Assembly: GCA_002709955.1 (NCBI GenBank)
Contig: PAQY01000012.1
Coordinates: 381,679 to 445,678, forward strand
DNA: 64,000 nt
Source: Rhodospirillaceae bacterium
Lineage (GTDB): Bacteria > Pseudomonadota > Alphaproteobacteria > UBA8366 > Aestuariispiraceae
Direction: 5' to 3'
Shown here: piece after piece, positions 36,420-45,333 of the stretch
Numbering within the stretch: the first letter of the stretch is position 1
How the letters are laid out: every line of letters starts with the position of its first letter
Position numbers and translations under genes: made by a program
Notes under the pieces: model-generated
The model's input: the letters and a program-made list of their open reading frames with translations, nothing else
Database searches by the model: none
What the model was told of the DNA's origin: nothing

Positions 36420-37805
36420 ATGACCAGTTGGCTCAGCAAACAGGAAGTAGACGCCTTTGTCGAAGCAAATCCCGGCTTAAAAGGGGTTGATATGATCGTA
36501 CCGGATATGTGCGGAATCCTGCGGGGGAAGCGCATTGGGGTCGAGGCGATTGATAAGTTGTATGAGGGGGGGATCGCCCTTCCTGGATCGACATATCTGC
36601 TGGATTCCACCGGGCGTAATTGTGAAACCATTGAATATGGTACGCGGGATGGCGACCCTGATTGCAATTGTCTGGGTGTGGCGGGGACGTTAAAGCCTGT
36701 GCCCTGGGCCAATGCGCCAACCGGGCAGGTGATTGCGTCCATGGTCACACAGGACGGTGATCCTTACTTTGCCGATCCGCGATATATTCTGGCGCGTGCG
36801 GCCCAGCCCTTGGTCGATATGGGCTATACGCCCGTCACCGCGATTGAATTGGAATTTTATCTGCTGGATGGAAAGCTGGATGCCAAGGGCTGCCCGGAAA
36901 TGGCGACATCGCCAACCACGGGCCAGCGTCAGACCACGACCCAGGTCTATGGCATTGATGAATTATATGAATTCGAGGACTTCCTGACCGATGTGGAAGA
37001 CGCCTGTGTGGCGCAGGATGTGCCGGCCGATACCGCAACGGCAGAATATGGGCCGGGGCAGTATGAAATTAATCTGCACCATGTGGATGATCCGATTAAG
37101 GCCTGCGACGATGCCGTATTGTTAAAGCGCATCATTAAGGGCGTTGCGCGCAAGCATGGTATGATCGCGACCTTCATGGCCAAACCGTTTTCGGAACTGG
37201 CGGGATGTGGCATGCATATTCATATCAGCCTGCTGGACAAGAACGGAAACAACATTTTTGCGGGTCCCATGGATCCAGAAATCGGCCTGCCAGCGTCCAA
37301 GGCCTTGCGCCATGCCATCGGGGGACTGGCGAAGACGACGGCCGATGGCATGGCGGTTTTTGCCCCTAATGCCAATTCGTACCGGCGCTTTCAGGCAAAT
37401 TCCTATGCCCCTATCAACACCGCCTGGGGGGTTGATAATCGCACGGTATCACTGCGCATTCCCCGCGCGGATGCAAAGGGGATGCGGGTCGAGCACCGCA
37501 TTGCAGGGGCGGATGCCAATCCCTATCTGACAATGGCGACGGTGCTGGCAGGCATCCATCATGGGCTGACCAACAAGATCGATCCGGGCCCGATAGAGCG
37601 CAACAATGCCTATGACAAGCCGGTGACGGATCTGCCGTTGCGCTGGTGGCAGGCCTTGCAGACATTCTCAGAAAGCAAGGTTCTGCCGAAATATCTGGGG
37701 GCGCATTATTGCGACATGTTCGCCGCCGCCCGAAGTTTTGAAAATGATGCGTTTCAGGCGCAAATTCCGCCGCTTGATTACGAATGGTATCTTCGCACAG
37801 TCTAA
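36420..37805 (+). CDS. Second glutamine synthetase family protein (PuuA-like)
   Basis: 461 residues, a diverged paralogue of the gene on the other side of the promoter region. Elements are AIELEFYLLDG, TATAEYGPGQYEINLHH, ATFMAKPFSELAGCGMHIHISL, APNANSYRRFQ, NRTVSLRIPRADAKGMRVEHRIAGADANPYLTMATVLAG. It presumably ligates glutamate to an amine. The oxidoreductase gene starts 18 bases after its stop, which supports a gamma-glutamylation pathway in which the glutamylated amine is then oxidised. Confidence 0.83.
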   Translation: MTSWLSKQEVDAFVEANPGLKGVDMIVPDMCGILRGKRIGVEAIDKLYEGGIALPGSTYLLDSTGRNCETIEYGTRDGDPDCNCLGVAGTLKPVPWANAPTGQVIASMVTQDGDPYFADPRYILARAAQPLVDMGYTPVTAIELEFYLLDGKLDAKGCPEMATSPTTGQRQTTTQVYGIDELYEFEDFLTDVEDACVAQDVPADTATAEYGPGQYEINLHHVDDPIKACDDAVLLKRIIKGVARKHGMIATFMAKPFSELAGCGMHIHISLLDKNGNNIFAGPMDPEIGLPASKALRHAIGGLAKTTADGMAVFAPNANSYRRFQANSYAPINTAWGVDNRTVSLRIPRADAKGMRVEHRIAGADANPYLTMATVLAGIHHGLTNKIDPGPIERNNAYDKPVTDLPLRWWQALQTFSESKVLPKYLGAHYCDMFAAARSFENDAFQAQIPPLDYEWYLRTV

Positions 37806-37823
37806 GAAGTTAGGTCTAAGCAT

Positions 37824-39101
37824 ATGGCAAAATTTGACGATACACGGTCCTATTATCGCGCGACGGCCCATGCCGCGCCCTCGCACCCGCAATTAGAGGG
37901 GGAGATTAAGGCCGATGTCGCGGTTCTGGGGGCGGGCTATACGGGGTTGTCTGCTGCACTGGAACTGGCTGAAGCGGGCTTGTCCGTTGTGATTGTAGAA
38001 GCGGAAACCGTCGGCTTTGGCGCATCCGGCCGGAATGGCGGCCAGATTTGCACGGCTTTTAACAAATCTATGGCGACGATCCGCAACCGGTTTGGCGAAG
38101 AAACAGCGCGGGCCGCGTGGGATATCGCCGATGCCGCCCCGAAACTGGTTGGGGAACGGATTAAGAAATACGGCATCGATTGTGATCTGAAATGGGGCTA
38201 CATGCATGCCGGTGAAAAGACCAGCCATGTGGAAGATTTGAAAGAAACCCAGGCGGAATGGGATCACTATGGCTATACCGGGTCCAAACTTCTGGAAGGC
38301 GCTGACCTGCGCGATAAGATTGGGTCGGAACGCTATAAGGCCGCATTGTGGGAGCCCGGCGGCGGCCATGTACACCCGCTGAATTACTGTCTGGGATTGG
38401 CGCAGGCGGCGCTTAAGGCCGGGGTGAAGATTTATGAACACAGCCGCGCTATTCGCCTGGATACGGATGATAATCCGGCCATTCACACAGAAAAGGGCGT
38501 CGTGCGTGCCGATTACATGGTGCTGGCAGGAAATGCCTATCTGCGGGAAACACAGCCCTATCTGTTTCGACGCCTGATGCCGGTTGGCAGCTACATCATC
38601 GCAACGGAACCGTTGGGGGATAACCGTGCAAAGGGCCTGATTTCGGGCGATGAAGCTGTCGCGAATTGCAGCCTTATCGTCGATTATTTTCGATTGAGCG
38701 GTGATAAGCGCATGCTGTTTGGCGGGCGTGCCACCTATTCTGGCCTTGAACCCAATGATCTGGGCGGATTTGTGCGCCCGCGCATGCTGCATGTCTTTCC
38801 GCAGTTGGAAGACGTAAAGATCGAGCATGTCTGGGGTGGCTATATCGGGATTACCGTGGACCGCATGCCCCATGTCGGGCGCATCGGGTCGCGCACCTAT
38901 TTCAGTCAGGGATATTCCGGGCACGGGCTGGCGTTAAGCAATATGTGCGGCAAGATATTGGCACAGGCGATCCGTGGTCAGGCGGAACAATTTGATGTCA
39001 TGAGCAAATTCAAACATCCAATCTTTCCCGGGGGCAAATTCCGCACCCCATTGCTGACCCTTGGAATGTTTTGGTATCGCATGAAGGATGCTTTGGCGTA
39101 A
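37824..39101 (+). CDS. FAD-dependent amine oxidoreductase (PuuB-like)
   Basis: 425 residues of the DAO/GlyOx family. The ADP-binding motif is VAVLGAGYTGLSAALELAEAGLSVVIVEAE (residues ~32-61), followed by FGASGRNGGQI, the PuuB/OrdL signature. Near the C-terminus GGYIGITVDRMPHVGRIG and FSQGYSGHGLALSNMCGKILA close the flavin site. It would oxidise gamma-glutamylputrescine or a related glutamylated amine to the aldehyde with H2O2 release. Confidence 0.87.
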   Translation: MAKFDDTRSYYRATAHAAPSHPQLEGEIKADVAVLGAGYTGLSAALELAEAGLSVVIVEAETVGFGASGRNGGQICTAFNKSMATIRNRFGEETARAAWDIADAAPKLVGERIKKYGIDCDLKWGYMHAGEKTSHVEDLKETQAEWDHYGYTGSKLLEGADLRDKIGSERYKAALWEPGGGHVHPLNYCLGLAQAALKAGVKIYEHSRAIRLDTDDNPAIHTEKGVVRADYMVLAGNAYLRETQPYLFRRLMPVGSYIIATEPLGDNRAKGLISGDEAVANCSLIVDYFRLSGDKRMLFGGRATYSGLEPNDLGGFVRPRMLHVFPQLEDVKIEHVWGGYIGITVDRMPHVGRIGSRTYFSQGYSGHGLALSNMCGKILAQAIRGQAEQFDVMSKFKHPIFPGGKFRTPLLTLGMFWYRMKDALA

Positions 39102-39162
39102 GGTGATCCGGCACGATTCCTGCACTGTCCTTTCACAAGCAGGAAGATGCAAGGAAACCGTT

Positions 39163-39519
39163 ATGTTCAGCCGATTGATGAGTATCATTAAACCAGGCGA
39201 CCGCCGCAAGGAACGGCGCGTCAAGGTGCGCCTGCCTGCTGAATTAGGCGGTATCGGTGGTCGGTTGACGGATTTAAGCCTGGGGGGTTTTGGGTTTTAT
39301 CCCAATGCCGAAGGGCTGGAAATCGGCGATGAACTGATGGCGGTGCTCAGCCCTGATAATATGCCAGAAATTGAAATTCCCTGCCGGATCGTCGGCAGTG
39401 ATCAAGAAGGCATGGTTCTGTGTGTCGCCTTTATAAAGGTTGAGCCCGCGCATTTTGAACCGCTGCAATCCGTCATTACACAACAGGCGGTTGGGCATAG
39501 TGAGAAGACGTCGGTTTAG
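39163..39519 (+). CDS. PilZ-domain protein
   Basis: 118 residues. The c-di-GMP-binding motifs are present in order: RRKERRVKVR (RxxxR, residues ~17-26) and DLSLGGFGF (D/NxSxxG). A single short PilZ domain with a small basic N-terminus and no output domain. It probably responds to c-di-GMP. AAGGAA lies upstream. It converges with the LysE gene with only 8 bases between stops. Confidence 0.85.
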   Translation: MFSRLMSIIKPGDRRKERRVKVRLPAELGGIGGRLTDLSLGGFGFYPNAEGLEIGDELMAVLSPDNMPEIEIPCRIVGSDQEGMVLCVAFIKVEPAHFEPLQSVITQQAVGHSEKTSV

Positions 39520-39527
39520 GACCTATG

Positions 39528-40154
39528 TTATCCCAGCCGGGTCGTCAGAATTTTCAGGCCCGCAGCCCCGAATGCCAGGGCAAATCCAGCTTCGAACCAC
39601 CGCCGCATCTTCGTATATGCCGCCACCAGCGCAGGGCGGGAGAAGAGCAGCGCATAGCCATGAATGATGATCATGCTCTGTATTCCAACGGCGACGATGA
39701 TCACAGCCAGAGAACTGGGGGCGGCATTGGCGGGCACACCAATCGCGAAGAGTGATCCGAAGAACAGGATTGCCTTTGGATTGGTCAGGTGAAGAGCCAA
39801 CCCCTTCCCAAAGGCCGCACGTTTCGTTGTGATCATCATTGCCGTTGTCTGGGTCTTTGCCCCGCGCCAGGCGGAAATACCCGATTTTGCAGACAGAAAT
39901 AAAAGATAGCCCGCCCCAAAATACCGCAATACCTCAAACGCCCAGGCATTGGCTTGCATGACCGCACCCAGCCCGGCTGCTGCCATGATGGACCACATCC
40001 AGGACCCTGTTGTGATGCCAGCGGCGACAGCCAGGCCCAACCCCCGACCAGACGCCATAGACGTCCCGGCAATTGTCAGGGTCGCGGGGCCTGGACTGCC
40101 AGCCGCCAGCAGGGCTGCACCCAGTATCAAAGGCAGGTTTATATCATCCATCAT
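39528..40154 (-). CDS. LysE/RhtB-family amino-acid exporter
   Basis: 208 residues and about six hydrophobic helices. The N-terminal LILGAALLAAGSPGPATLTIAGTSMASGRGLGLAVAAGI carries the family PGP motif. Exports amino acids such as homoserine, threonine or lysine in other bacteria; substrate here unknown. It lies 72 bases downstream of alanine dehydrogenase on the same strand and could be co-transcribed with it, pointing to alanine or related amino-acid export. Confidence 0.85.
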   Translation of the reverse strand: MMDDINLPLILGAALLAAGSPGPATLTIAGTSMASGRGLGLAVAAGITTGSWMWSIMAAAGLGAVMQANAWAFEVLRYFGAGYLLFLSAKSGISAWRGAKTQTTAMMITTKRAAFGKGLALHLTNPKAILFFGSLFAIGVPANAAPSSLAVIIVAVGIQSMIIIHGYALLFSRPALVAAYTKMRRWFEAGFALAFGAAGLKILTTRLG

Positions 40155-40226
40155 GGTAATTATCCTGCTGGATACCCGCCCGGCTCACAATCGCAACTTT
40201 TTCACAGGTCCTGTTCAGGCCTATCC

Positions 40227-41354
40227 TTAGTACGGAATACCCAGGGCCTCTTCCGGTGCGGTGAAGGGCAGGTCATGGGCTTCCGCAACCGCCTTATACG
40301 TGATCTGCCCCTTGTGGACATTCAGGCCCTGGCGCAGATGCGTGTCATGGGCCAGGGCGCTGCGATAGCCATGATTGGCCAGTGCCAGAGTGAACGGCAG
40401 CGTCGCATTGTTCAGGGCAAATGTGGATGTCCGCGCCACGGCCCCTGGCATGTTCGCCACACAATAATGCACCACACCTTCTTCGATAAAAGTTGGGTCG
40501 GCATGGGTGGTGGGGCGGGACGTTTCCAGGCAGCCCCCCTGATCGATGGCGATATCGACAACAACGGAACCATCCAGCATGGTTTTCAGCATTGCACGGG
40601 TGATCAGTTTTGGCGCAGCCGCGCCAGGCACTAGAACCGCACCAATCACCAAGTCAGAATCCTGAACGCTGCGTTCAATGGCATCGACGGTGGAGTATAA
40701 TGTCTTCAGGCCGGTTCCCCGGAATTCATCATCCAATTGTGTGATGCGGGCAATGTTCCGCTCCAGGATCGTCACTTCTGCCCCCATGCCAAGCGCGACC
40801 CGCGCCGCATTGGTTCCAGAAACACCCCCGCCGATGACCAGAACTTTGGCGGGCAATACGCCCGGCACGCCGCCCATCAGAACACCGCGCCCGCCTTGCG
40901 CCTTTTCCAGACAATGGGCACCGGCCTGCGCGGCCATGCGCCCGGCAACTTCGCTCATCGGGGCCAAAAGGGGCAGGCCACCACGCGGGCTGGTCACGGT
41001 TTCATACGCAATGGCGATACAGCCGGATTCTATCAGTCCTTTGGTCTGTGGCAGGTCGGGGGCCAGATGCAAATAGGTGAACAACAATTGATCTTCCCGC
41101 AGCATCTTGCATTCGGCGGCCTGGGGTTCCTTGACCTTCACAATCATTTCGGCTGACTTGAAGACCTCCTCTGCGCTGCCAAGGATTTTTGCGCCAGCTT
41201 CCTGATAATCCTGGTCGCTGACCCCAATGCCGTCTCCGGCCTTGGTTTCCACAACGACGTCATGTCCATTGTGACACAGTTCCCGAACAGCGAATGGGAC
41301 CAGCCCGACGCGAAATTCGTTATTCTTGATTTCCTTTGGCACACCAACGCGCAT
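40227..41354 (-). CDS. ald: Alanine dehydrogenase
   Basis: 375 residues, near the usual ~371. It interconverts L-alanine and pyruvate plus ammonia with NAD. Visible are the N-terminal [49 protein letters not shown] and the Rossmann motif [14 protein letters not shown]. Start at 41354 gives a 9-base spacing to AAAGGGG; the ATG at 41363 would touch that site. The leader contains two matching hairpins (see findings), and a divergent Lrp-family regulator adjoins. Confidence 0.93.
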   Translation of the reverse strand: MRVGVPKEIKNNEFRVGLVPFAVRELCHNGHDVVVETKAGDGIGVSDQDYQEAGAKILGSAEEVFKSAEMIVKVKEPQAAECKMLREDQLLFTYLHLAPDLPQTKGLIESGCIAIAYETVTSPRGGLPLLAPMSEVAGRMAAQAGAHCLEKAQGGRGVLMGGVPGVLPAKVLVIGGGVSGTNAARVALGMGAEVTILERNIARITQLDDEFRGTGLKTLYSTVDAIERSVQDSDLVIGAVLVPGAAAPKLITRAMLKTMLDGSVVVDIAIDQGGCLETSRPTTHADPTFIEEGVVHYCVANMPGAVARTSTFALNNATLPFTLALANHGYRSALAHDTHLRQGLNVHKGQITYKAVAEAHDLPFTAPEEALGIPY

Positions 41355-41380
41355 GATAGTCATCCCCTTTGGTTTTATCC

Positions 41381-41431
41381 GGACCGTGGCAGGTCCCGCT
41401 GGTTTTTTATATCGGGATCCTGGCAGGTCCC
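41381..41431 (-). promoter_or_regulatory. Two matching hairpins in the ald leader
   Basis: On the minus strand, upstream of ald, GGACC-TGCCAC-GGTCC (41396-41381) and GGGACC-TGCCA-GGATCCC (41431-41414) form two stem-loops sharing the 11-mer GGGACCTGCCA at 34-bp spacing. They lie about 30 and 60 bases before the start codon, so they should be in the mRNA leader. Confidence 0.55.
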
Positions 41432-41496
41432 TTTGATTTTGATTTTGATGCGTGATCCTACGCCTGTTTGGTGGAAATGTACTTGCGAACACGTTG

Positions 41497-41534
41497 AAAT
41501 TTCACGATGCTTTTGCATGATTTATGCGAAATTT
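41497..41534. promoter_or_regulatory. Candidate Lrp-type operator between ald and its regulator
   Basis: An inverted pair AAATTTC (41497-41503) / GAAATTT (41528-41534), 31 bp centre to centre (about three helical turns), encloses a second dyad TTTGCAT…ATGCGAAA. TATAAT at 41534-41539 would be the -10 of the regulator gene. The geometry suits Lrp-type octamers that bind several phased sites. Confidence 0.5.
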
Positions 41535-41561
41535 ATAATCTGAATGCAGGATTATTCGAAA

Positions 41562-42032
41562 ATGAAGCTGGACACCGTTGATATCGCCATTCTGGCCGCG
41601 ATGCAGGAAAATGCCCGCATCACCATTTCTGACCTGGCGGATCGGTTGCATGTTGTCGCGTCGACCTGTCAGCGCCGGTTGACCCGGTTGGAAGAAAACG
41701 GGGTCATTCAGCAATATACTGCGCTGTTGGATGAAGACGCATTGGGCTATGAGGCAGGCGTGGTGGTCCAGATCGCGCTGGATAGCCAAAGCGAGGCCGC
41801 ATTGAACGCTTTTGAGGCCGCCGTGGTGGACATACCGGAAGTCGTGGAATGCCATTTGATAGCAGGGGAGTCTGATTATCTGGTGCGGCTTGTCGTGCGC
41901 GATATGCGGGATTTTGAGCGGATTCATAAGGCACATTTATCCCGGCTGCCCCATGTCACGCGCATTCAGTCCAACATGGCGCTGCGCCGGATTGTCCGAA
42001 AGTCACCGCCTCTGCCGAAGGCTGTCGATTAA
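41562..42032 (+). CDS. Lrp/AsnC-family transcriptional regulator
   Basis: 156 residues. An N-terminal helix-turn-helix (LDTVDIAILAAMQENARITISDLADRLHVVASTCQRRLTRLEENGVI) precedes a RAM/AsnC ligand domain (VVDIPEVVECHLIAGESDYLVRLVVRDMRDFERI). By position, divergent from alanine dehydrogenase, it is most likely the alanine-responsive activator of ald (AldR-type). Start at 41562; an in-frame ATG six codons upstream is less well placed. Confidence 0.9.
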   Translation: MKLDTVDIAILAAMQENARITISDLADRLHVVASTCQRRLTRLEENGVIQQYTALLDEDALGYEAGVVVQIALDSQSEAALNAFEAAVVDIPEVVECHLIAGESDYLVRLVVRDMRDFERIHKAHLSRLPHVTRIQSNMALRRIVRKSPPLPKAVD

Positions 42033-42212
42033 AAGAAACATGTCTGACTTGTATCGCGCGTGTGGGGGTCGCATGAATGATAAATTGCGGCGCAGGGCGG
42101 TGCGCCATCCCCTTTTCTGTCGTGTCTTTAGACAGGATGCTTGATCAAGCCATTTGATCGCTGTACCGCTGCGATATCTGTTCATTCTGTTTCTTGCTTT
42201 TAGGAGTTTGCC

Positions 42213-43145
42213 ATGCCTCGCGGACCGTTTTCCGGTGTTTTGTCGCCAACGATATCCCCTGTTGCTGCGGATGGCAGTGTTGATACGATCCGCTTTCAGG
42301 CCCTATGCAAATGGCAGTTGGCCAATGGGCTGGACGGTCTGGCGATTTTTGGCACGACCAGTGAGGCCAACAGCATCGCCCTGACGGAGCGCATGAAGCA
42401 AACTGAGGCTTTGGTGAAAGTTGGCGTGCCTGCCAGCAAGCTGATGCCAGGAACCGGAACCTGTTCCCTGATGGATACCGTTACCCTGACCAAACAGGCG
42501 GTGGAATTGGGGGCCGGGGGCGTCTTGTTGCTGCCGCCCTTTTTCTATCGCGCGGCGACCGATGATGGGCTTTTCGCCTATGTGTCCGAAGTGATCCGGC
42601 TGGTTGCCGATGATCGCCTGAAAATCTATCTGTATCATATTCCGCCCTTTGCGATGGTGGGCTGGTCCGTGCCGCTGATCCAACGATTGGTTCAGGCATT
42701 TCCCAATATTGTGGTTGGTTTGAAGGACAGTTCCGGTGATTGGAAAAATACCAAGTCGATCTTGGACAATGTGCCTGACTTTGACGTGTTTCCGGGATCG
42801 GAACTGTTCCTGTTGGATGGCTTCGACAATGGCGCGGCAGGGTGCATCAGTGCGACCGCCAATGTGAATCCGGCTGGCATTCGAACCGTGATTGACGCCT
42901 ATCACGCCGGGGACAAGGACACGCTGGACACCGCAAATGATAAAATGCGCAGGGTTCGCACGGTTTTTCAGAATCATGGATTGATCACGGGTGTGAAAGC
43001 AGCCGTTGCCCATTATTCCCATGACGATATATGGGGCGTTGTCAGACCGCCTTTGGTGGGGTTGGACTCTGATGCGACAGGGCGTCTGGTTGCAGATCTG
43101 ACAGCGGTTGATTTCAGCATCGATTTTCAAGGCAGTTTGGGGTGA
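42213..43145 (+). CDS. Dihydrodipicolinate synthase family protein (DapA-like lyase)
   Basis: 310 residues, TIM barrel. The Schiff-base lysine is in VVGLKDSSGDW (K ~170), and the tyrosine is in IYLYHIPP. The phosphate/carboxylate loop reads FGTTSEANS instead of the GTTGE of true DapA, so it is probably a 4-hydroxy-2-oxo-acid or sugar-acid aldolase relative rather than the lysine-pathway enzyme. It is joined to the next gene with 3 bases between. Confidence 0.82.
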   Translation: MPRGPFSGVLSPTISPVAADGSVDTIRFQALCKWQLANGLDGLAIFGTTSEANSIALTERMKQTEALVKVGVPASKLMPGTGTCSLMDTVTLTKQAVELGAGGVLLLPPFFYRAATDDGLFAYVSEVIRLVADDRLKIYLYHIPPFAMVGWSVPLIQRLVQAFPNIVVGLKDSSGDWKNTKSILDNVPDFDVFPGSELFLLDGFDNGAAGCISATANVNPAGIRTVIDAYHAGDKDTLDTANDKMRRVRTVFQNHGLITGVKAAVAHYSHDDIWGVVRPPLVGLDSDATGRLVADLTAVDFSIDFQGSLG

Positions 43146-43148
43146 ATT

Positions 43149-43613
43149 ATGGCGGTTGAAGGGCGTTACAAGGATTTGAATGCACGGGTCCTTGCCATTG
43201 CGGATGGGGAAACGGATCTGATCTCATTGATGGCGACGACGGTGTGCGAATTATACCACGCTGATGATCGTTTTGACTGGGTTGGATTCTATCGCAATGT
43301 CGGAAACAATACCCTGAAGATTGGTCCGTATCAGGGTGGGCATGGCTGTCTGGTGATCCCTTTCTCCAGGGGGGTATGCGGGGCCTGCGCAACCACAGGC
43401 CAGGTTCAGATGGTGCCCGATGTCGATGCTTTCCCGGATCATATTGCCTGTGCGTCTTCCACACGGTCTGAATTGGTTCTGCCGGTCTGGAACGCGCGGG
43501 GGGAATTGATCGGCGTTCTGGATATCGACAGCGATCAACCCGATGCGTTCGATGTTGAAGATGTCGCATCCCTGGAAATACTGATGCGCGACCTGTTCTC
43601 GCGCGCGCAATAG
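43149..43613 (+). CDS. GAF-domain free methionine-(R)-sulfoxide reductase-like protein
   Basis: 154 residues forming one GAF domain. Cysteines are at the positions expected of fRMsr (YebR/MsrC): HGCLVIPF, SRGVCGACATTG and HIACASSTRSELVLPV. WVGFYR and GVLDIDSDQPDAF are conserved in the family. It would reduce free Met-R-sulfoxide with thioredoxin. Starts 3 bases after the DapA-like gene, so both are translated from the same message. Confidence 0.85.
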   Translation: MAVEGRYKDLNARVLAIADGETDLISLMATTVCELYHADDRFDWVGFYRNVGNNTLKIGPYQGGHGCLVIPFSRGVCGACATTGQVQMVPDVDAFPDHIACASSTRSELVLPVWNARGELIGVLDIDSDQPDAFDVEDVASLEILMRDLFSRAQ

Positions 43614-43867
43614 GCCTGGCCTCTTGCAAACCGGTTATTCGGGCGTATAGTGCGGCTTGTCAGGAAATACAGCGATTGAATAAATCACAATGACCGTGTT
43701 TGGCATCATCATCGACATTATTATTTCCGGCTGTCGCCTTGCGCGGCGGTCGTCGGTGATGCTGACCTGATTTCTCTTTGAAATAGTGGCAGTGCAACGA
43801 TAGACCCCGCGGCAGGATCTCCCCTTCCGCGGCACCTTGTCATGACAAAACAGGATTGAAGAACACA
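43614..43867. other. Intergenic region before cysS
   Basis: 254 bases. The right part holds the cysS ribosome-binding region (AGGATTGAAGAACACA). A minus-strand 27-codon frame at 43635-43718 starts after GGAAATAATA and encodes a short hydrophobic peptide; it is too short to call. No RNA gene recognised. Confidence 0.4.
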
Positions 43868-45307
43868 ATGGATTTAAAGATTTACGATACAAGCCGACGC
43901 GCCAAGGTCATTTTCGAGCCTCGTGAAGCGGACAAGGTTGGTCTGTATGCCTGTGGTCCGACGGTCTATGATCGCATTCATATCGGCAATGCGCGCCCGC
44001 TGGTCGTGTTCGATGTCCTTTCCCGGTTGCTGCGCACACTCTATCCGACCGTCACTTATGTTCGGAACATCACGGATATCGACGACAAGATCAATGCGCG
44101 CGCGAAAGAGCGGGGCATTGATATCCGCGAATTGACGGAAACCACAGTCGCGCGCTTTCGGGAGGATTGTGAGGCCCTGAACTGCCTGCCCCCGGATCAT
44201 GAGCCGCGCGCGACAGAGACCATTCCGGAAATGATCGCCCTGATCGAACGGCTGATTGATCAGGGGCATGCCTATGCGCTGGACGATGGTCATGTGCTGT
44301 TCGATGTGCCGTCCTGGGACGACTATGGCAAATTTGCCAATAAGGATCGGGATGAACAGATTTCAGGTGCCCGTGTAGAGGTTGCCAGTTACAAGCGCGA
44401 TCCGGCGGATTTCGTGCTGTGGAAGCCCAGTGATGGCGATACGCCTGGCTGGCCCAATCCGTGGTGCGACAAGGGTCGGCCCGGCTGGCACATTGAATGC
44501 TCCGCCATGTCGGAAAAGTTCCTGGGGCCGGATTTTGATATTCATGCGGGCGGCATCGATCTGGTTTTCCCCCATCATCAGAACGAAATCGCCCAAAGTT
44601 GCTGTGCCCATGCACCAACGGACCGCCAGGACCGCTTCGCGCGTTATTGGATGCACAATGGCTATCTGATGAGTGAGGGCGAGAAAATGTCCAAGAGCCT
44701 GGGCAATTTCTACACCGTCGCGGAATTGCTGGAGGAATTCCCAGGCGAGGTCCTGCGCCTTGTCCTGTTGAAGACCCATTACCGCTCCCCCCTCGATTTC
44801 TCTAAGGATAAATGCCGGGAGGCTAAGGCGGAACTGGATACATTATATCAATCCTTGCGAGGTCATTCGGCTTCTGACTTGGATCAATTTGAACTGATTG
44901 TCGAAGGTGGTCTCGCCGTAACCAAGGCGTTAGCCGATGATTTAAATACGCCTTCTGCTGTCAGTCATTTGCACGCATTAGCCAAGGGTATTAATCGGGG
45001 GCCTTCTCAAATTTACCCGGTAGGGTCTGTAAGTGCTAACACGGATTTACTTGAGCAAAAGCGTATCTTGAAGGCATCTGCAAAAATGTTGGGTTTACTA
45101 CAAAAAGATCCCGAAGATTGGTTCAAGGCCGGTGCCCCAACCAATGGCCCGACCGAAGCAGAAATAGAGATCCAGATCGAGGCCCGAAAGGAAGCCAAGG
45201 CCTCAAAGGATTTCGCCAAAGCAGATCAGATACGCGATGACCTTCAGGCACAGGGCGTCATTCTGGAAGACAAGCCAGGCGGCATCACCGAATGGCGCCG
45301 GGCTTAA
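43868..45307 (+). CDS. cysS: Cysteinyl-tRNA synthetase
   Basis: 479 residues. HIGH-like YDRIHIGNARP (residues ~32-42), zinc Cys in YACGPTVYD, GWHIECSAM, HHQNEIAQSCC and GEKMSKSLGN (KMSKS). The start at 43868 (MDLKIYDTSR) is preferred over the TTG at 43856. Between about 44830 and 45110 the coding DNA is clearly lower in GC and richer in TTA codons than the rest, although the frame and length are intact. It is followed by cimA after 26 bases. Confidence 0.95.
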   Translation: MDLKIYDTSRRAKVIFEPREADKVGLYACGPTVYDRIHIGNARPLVVFDVLSRLLRTLYPTVTYVRNITDIDDKINARAKERGIDIRELTETTVARFREDCEALNCLPPDHEPRATETIPEMIALIERLIDQGHAYALDDGHVLFDVPSWDDYGKFANKDRDEQISGARVEVASYKRDPADFVLWKPSDGDTPGWPNPWCDKGRPGWHIECSAMSEKFLGPDFDIHAGGIDLVFPHHQNEIAQSCCAHAPTDRQDRFARYWMHNGYLMSEGEKMSKSLGNFYTVAELLEEFPGEVLRLVLLKTHYRSPLDFSKDKCREAKAELDTLYQSLRGHSASDLDQFELIVEGGLAVTKALADDLNTPSAVSHLHALAKGINRGPSQIYPVGSVSANTDLLEQKRILKASAKMLGLLQKDPEDWFKAGAPTNGPTEAEIEIQIEARKEAKASKDFAKADQIRDDLQAQGVILEDKPGGITEWRRA

Positions 45308-45333
45308 TTTGTAAACACGAGTGAAAGAAGCAA

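Noticed and set aside
42039-42143. Short frame MSDLYRACGG… between the Lrp gene and the DapA-like gene
   Set aside because: Basic 34-residue peptide with no ribosome-binding site; likely chance.
43635-43718. Possible 27-codon minus-strand gene (MSMMMPNTVIVIYS…) before cysS
   Set aside because: It has a weak GGA upstream and a hydrophobic stretch, but is too short to support without conservation.
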